From the NCBI RefSeq assembly GCF_000725805.1, contig NZ_JOFT01000049.1, forward strand, positions 33,061-97,060: 64,000 nt of DNA, written 5' to 3'. The notes beneath the pieces were generated by a model that searched no databases, was not told where the DNA came from, and saw only the letters and a program-made list of their open reading frames with translations. This DNA comes from Streptomyces xanthophaeus (GTDB lineage Bacteria; Actinomycetota; Actinomycetes; Streptomycetales; Streptomycetaceae). The translations under genes and the position numbers were made by a program. This document shows, one piece after another, positions 61,859-64,000 of this stretch (the first letter of the stretch is position 1; every line of letters starts with the position of its first letter).

Positions 61859-62661
61859 CACTGGCCCACCGGGGTCCGTATCGCGCCTCGGCCCGTGGAG
61901 TGTGCCACCCGCCGGCCCGGGACCGAGGCTCCGGGCTCGGGCTCGGGCCTGAGCCCGGCCGTCCAAGCCGAGCCGCCGCGTGCCCCGCCCAGCGGGGGCA
62001 GCGCCGACGAGGTCCCGGCGGAGCCGGAGGCAGCCGGGGCCGGGAGCACGGATGCGGGTGCGGGCCCGGGGGGCAGCCCGGACCCGGGGCCGAGGCCGGG
62101 CACGGGCTCGGGGCCGGGCACGGGCTCGGGGCCGGGCACGAGCTCGGGGCCGGGCACGAGCTCGGGGCCGGGCACGAGCTCGGGGCCGGGCACGGGCTCG
62201 GGGCCGCACCCGGCCCCGAGCTCGGCTGCGGCTACGGCTACGGCTACGGCTGCGGGCCCGAGCCTGGGCCCGGGGGCGGCCGGGGAAGTACACGCGGCCG
62301 CACCAGCCAGCGCCTGCCTCGCTGGGGGCAGGTGCGGGGCTGCTGGCCGGGCCGCGAACGCAGCGATGCGCGGGGCCAGGCGCGGGGCTTCGGGCAGGGA
62401 CAAGGACCTGCACAGCACCACCGGAACGGCCTGGGGCAGGCATCTGCGCAGGGCTGCGTCCTGGCCTGGCACGGGCCCTGACGGGCACAGGGCAGCGGCC
62501 TTGGCTGCCACGGGCCCGGACGTGCACAGGGCAGCGGCCTGGGTTGGGCGCGGGGCCGCGGGCCGGCGCACCGATGTGGCCGCGGGTGGCTGCGGGGCCG
62601 GGGGCTGGGCTGTGTGCGGGGGCGCAGGCGGGCTCAGGCTCGGGAGCGGGCGCGGGGTCAT
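61855..62661 (-). CDS. Pro/Ala-rich repeat protein of unknown function
   Basis: A 268-residue open frame wedged between two conserved genes with translational coupling at both ends: its ATG overlaps the lipoprotein stop (ATGA, 62658-62661), and its stop overlaps the GTG of the membrane protein (GTGA, 61855-61858). It is Pro/Ala-rich with six PGPELV/PGPEPV hexads from an 18 bp repeat, plus a 39 bp-period duplication encoding AAALC-type segments with cysteines. Third-codon GC is lower than in neighbouring genes, so it may be recently arisen or decaying. No signal peptide or known domain. Real translation is likely from the coupling, function unknown. Confidence 0.5.
   Translation of the reverse strand: MTPRPLPSLSPPAPPHTAQPPAPQPPAATSVRRPAAPRPTQAAALCTSGPVAAKAAALCPSGPVPGQDAALRRCLPQAVPVVLCRSLSLPEAPRLAPRIAAFAARPAAPHLPPARQALAGAAACTSPAAPGPRLGPAAVAVAVAAAELGAGCGPEPVPGPELVPGPELVPGPELVPGPEPVPGPEPVPGLGPGSGLPPGPAPASVLPAPAASGSAGTSSALPPLGGARGGSAWTAGLRPEPEPGASVPGRRVAHSTGRGAIRTPVGQW
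62095..62202. repeat. Six 18 bp tandem repeats
   Basis: Unit gccgggcacgggctcggg (variant with agctcggg) repeated six times without interruption. On the minus strand it encodes Gly-Pro-Glu-Pro/Leu-Val-Pro hexads. Confidence 0.92.
62471..62540. repeat. 31 bp direct repeat, period 39
   Basis: 62471-62501 and 62510-62540 agree at 29 of 31 bases (acgggccc...gcacagggcagcggcct). Within the Pro/Ala-rich frame; a local duplication. Confidence 0.85.
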
Positions 62662-63599
62662 CGGACGACGAGTTGGGTCAGGAGGAGGCCGGACTCGTGG
62701 GTCTCCACTTCGAAGAGGCCGGTGCGGTCGGCCGTCAGGACCAGGGTGGCCTCCTGGCCTGCCGGCAGGGCGAGTTCCTTGTCGTAGCCGTGGACGTGCA
62801 GGGTGTCCTTGCGGTCGCTGGTGACGCGCAGGGCCACGCGTTCGCCCCGCTTGATCTCGGTGCGGCCCGGGGCGGGGCTGACCTTGCCGTCCCGGACGGT
62901 GACGGTGACCGTCCGGTCGGGCTGGCTCTGGCCCGGGCCCTGGCTCTCGTTCGGCGCGGGGGGCTGGGGAGTGGTGCCGTGGCCGTGGCCTCCGGGGGTG
63001 CCCGGGGCGGGGGCGGTGAGCTGGGTGGTGCCCTCGACCGGTTTGCCGGACACGGCCCAGGCGGTGTGGTCGTCGGCGTAGAGGCGGACGGTCAGGGTGT
63101 GCGCGCCCTCCGGGACCTGCGCGGCGGGCAGGTGGTACCAGGGGCCGTACAGCCGGGCCAGTTTGCGGCCGTCGAGTTCCAAGTGGGCGTGGCCGGCGCC
63201 CGCGAGGGCTGCGCCTCCGGCGCTGTCGGGGGTGAAGCGGAAGTTGTCCACCGTCAGCTGGAGGTTCCAGCCGTCCTCGGAGTCCGGGCGGGCGGCGAGC
63301 TGGACCTCCGGCGCGCCCTTGGCCGGCACCTCGCGGAGCCGGTGGCCCGAGCCGTCCTCGGCGGTGAGCAGGGTGCCCACGTTGCCGGAGGCCTGCTCGT
63401 GGGTGGTGCCGGGCTTGTGGTGGGTGGTGGCCCGCCCGCCGCACCCGGTGGTCGCGCTGCCCGCGAGGAGCAGCACGAGGGTGAGCAGGGCGGCGGTGCG
63501 GGCGGCCGGGCGGGGCCGCGCCGCGCGGGGCGCGCGGGCCCGTCGGGCGAGCGGGGCGCAGGCATCGCACCGGGTGCGGTCCTCGGGCCGGTCGGTCAC
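62658..63599 (-). CDS. Lipoprotein with C-terminal cupredoxin-like domain
   Basis: A 313-residue exported protein. The start GTG 63599 follows AGGAGG. A basic N-terminus with CDAC, a hydrophobic segment and the lipobox-like TTGC (Cys 53) predict a membrane-anchored lipoprotein. The middle domain carries GHAHLELDGRKLARLYGPWYHLP and LTVRLYADDHTAWAVSG. The C-terminal ~85 residues form a cupredoxin-like beta domain with histidines in DTLHVHGYDKELALP and FEVETHESGLLLTQLVV; the copper-ligand cysteine is not seen. A His/Pro-rich linker (GGHGHG) separates the domains. It heads the operon and may handle copper outside the cell; the function is inferred. Confidence 0.78.
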   Translation of the reverse strand: MTDRPEDRTRCDACAPLARRARAPRAARPRPAARTAALLTLVLLLAGSATTGCGGRATTHHKPGTTHEQASGNVGTLLTAEDGSGHRLREVPAKGAPEVQLAARPDSEDGWNLQLTVDNFRFTPDSAGGAALAGAGHAHLELDGRKLARLYGPWYHLPAAQVPEGAHTLTVRLYADDHTAWAVSGKPVEGTTQLTAPAPGTPGGHGHGTTPQPPAPNESQGPGQSQPDRTVTVTVRDGKVSPAPGRTEIKRGERVALRVTSDRKDTLHVHGYDKELALPAGQEATLVLTADRTGLFEVETHESGLLLTQLVVR

Positions 63600-63909
63600 A
63601 ACAGGGCCTCCTGTGGTCGGTTCCGCCGGGGCGGCTTCTCCTGCCGGGCGGATCGGGGTCGCATGGGCGGCCGGACGGGTGGGGGTTCCCGCCGCCGCAA
63701 CCGGGTCTGTGCTGCCCGACTCCGGCAGCGGGAGCTCCGGCTCCGGGATCCCGGCCCCTGAGCCGGCAGTCGGGCCGCCGCGGCCGGTCGGGGCCGGGCC
63801 CGGTAGCAGTGCCCGGTGGCCGGCTCCACCGGGCACCGGGCACTGCCCCGCTACGCCCCCGCCCGGGGGCTCCGGCCGCGGCAGTACGCCCCCTGGGCGC
63901 CGGTCGGAG
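63600..63909. other. Intergenic region before the lipoprotein gene
   Basis: About 310 bp that can be read open on the minus strand as an N-terminal extension of the lipoprotein to about 63836, but that would hide the signal peptide and lacks a better ribosome-binding site. It contains the hairpin at 63806-63846 and presumably the operon promoter. Confidence 0.4.
63806..63846 (-). terminator. Candidate terminator of the gene entering from the right
   Basis: 13 bp perfect stem gcagtgcccggtg/caccgggcactgc with a 15-base loop, 64 bp beyond a minus-strand stop codon at 63910. Confidence 0.7.
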
Positions 63910-63999
63910 TCAAGGCCCGGTCAGGGCGTCGGCACCGGGGCCGGGGTGGGTTGTGGGGTCGGGGGCGGGGCCGGGGTCGCGGTGGGTGGGGGTGTGGGG
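63910..63999 (-). CDS. Pro-rich C-terminal tail of a gene running off the right edge
   Basis: The minus-strand frame entering at the right edge reads PHTPTHRDPGPAPDPTTHPG and ends GADALTGP before TGA at 63910. Almost every codon ends in G or C, as in neighbouring genes, and a terminator-like hairpin follows. Only about 29 residues are seen, so the product cannot be named. It could be the disordered tail of an exported protein. Confidence 0.35.
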   Translation of the reverse strand, partial: PHTPTHRDPGPAPDPTTHPGPGADALTGP

Positions 64000-64000
64000 C

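Noticed and set aside
61859..62527. Long in-frame N-terminal extension of the membrane protein gene
   Set aside because: It translates as RARARP-type repeats typical of a shadow frame in GC-rich repeats. The GTG at 61858 with a GTGA overlap is a better start.
60791..62824. Plus-strand open frame of ~677 codons opposite the membrane protein operon
   Set aside because: Gly/Glu-rich shadow of the minus-strand genes. The minus strand has membrane helices, coupling overlaps and family motifs.
63600..63836. N-terminal extension of the cupredoxin-like lipoprotein
   Set aside because: It would bury the signal peptide about 80 residues inside, whereas AGGAGG precedes GTG 63599.

Overview
The window is high-GC actinobacterial DNA, almost certainly from a Streptomyces chromosome. 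It carries the glycerol operon gylR-glpF-glpK-glpD, the mycothiol ligase mshC, an F420-type luciferase-like oxidoreductase, two chaplin genes (only aerial-hyphae-forming actinomycetes have these), Tat and lipoprotein signals, many TetR regulators and abundant GTG starts with GTGA or ATGA overlaps. From metH through the chaplins and the M20 peptidase, the gene order matches what I recall of the S. coelicolor core chromosome.

Layout. 1-2.8 kb: two tandem, paralogous peptide/opine-type ABC binding lipoproteins, the first cut by the left edge. 3.3-7.5 kb: a HAD phosphatase and metH. metH is broken: it has lost about 80 nt with a frameshift in the folate domain, and about 40 codons that include the cobalamin-ligand histidine. 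7.7-12.9 kb: the glycerol regulon. 13-19.5 kb: PAC2 protein, mshC, a kinase-like/DUF3090 pair, histidine phosphatase, CorA and a ferritin-like protein. 19.5-25.6 kb: a small mobile-element remnant, an LLM oxidoreductase, an aldo/keto reductase coupled to a degenerate RecD2-like protein, and small conserved proteins. 25.6-28.4 kb: a wall-anchored chaplin carrying a long collagen-like Gly-X-Pro domain, the short chaplin chpH, and an M20 peptidase. 28.5 kb: tRNA-Leu(GAG). 28.7-38.2 kb: two amino-acid permeases, a flavin dehydrogenase, Nudix, DUF202 pair, a His-rich metal-binding repeat protein and a metallo-beta-lactamase-fold hydrolase.

38.3-60.5 kb is a catabolic region for acyl-CoA and aldehyde substrates under several TetR repressors, and the sequence itself suggests how it is wired. 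A kinase-like phosphotransferase plus acyl-CoA dehydrogenase (plus strand) and an SDR-acyl-CoA ligase-TetR operon (minus strand) share the operator core CATACCGACTGGT. Their gene set matches the 4-hydroxy-acid (levulinate-type) route. A second operator, AACTAGCRCCGGTAGTTT, links a TetR gene, an acyl-CoA dehydrogenase and an aldehyde dehydrogenase/alcohol dehydrogenase operon. A third, TGAGCAAGCGCTT, links a MaoC-like hydratase to its convergent TetR gene. A DasR-like palindrome precedes an acetate transporter. The region also holds NamZ-type muramidase, soxR, a citrate transporter and a molybdopterin oxidoreductase.

60.5-64 kb: three translationally coupled genes on the minus strand (cupredoxin-like lipoprotein, a repeat-rich Pro/Ala protein, a polytopic membrane protein), then the Pro-rich tail of a gene that runs off the right edge.

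No rRNA genes, CRISPR arrays, integrases or complete insertion sequences were seen. All functions are inferred from sequence read by eye; no database search was run.
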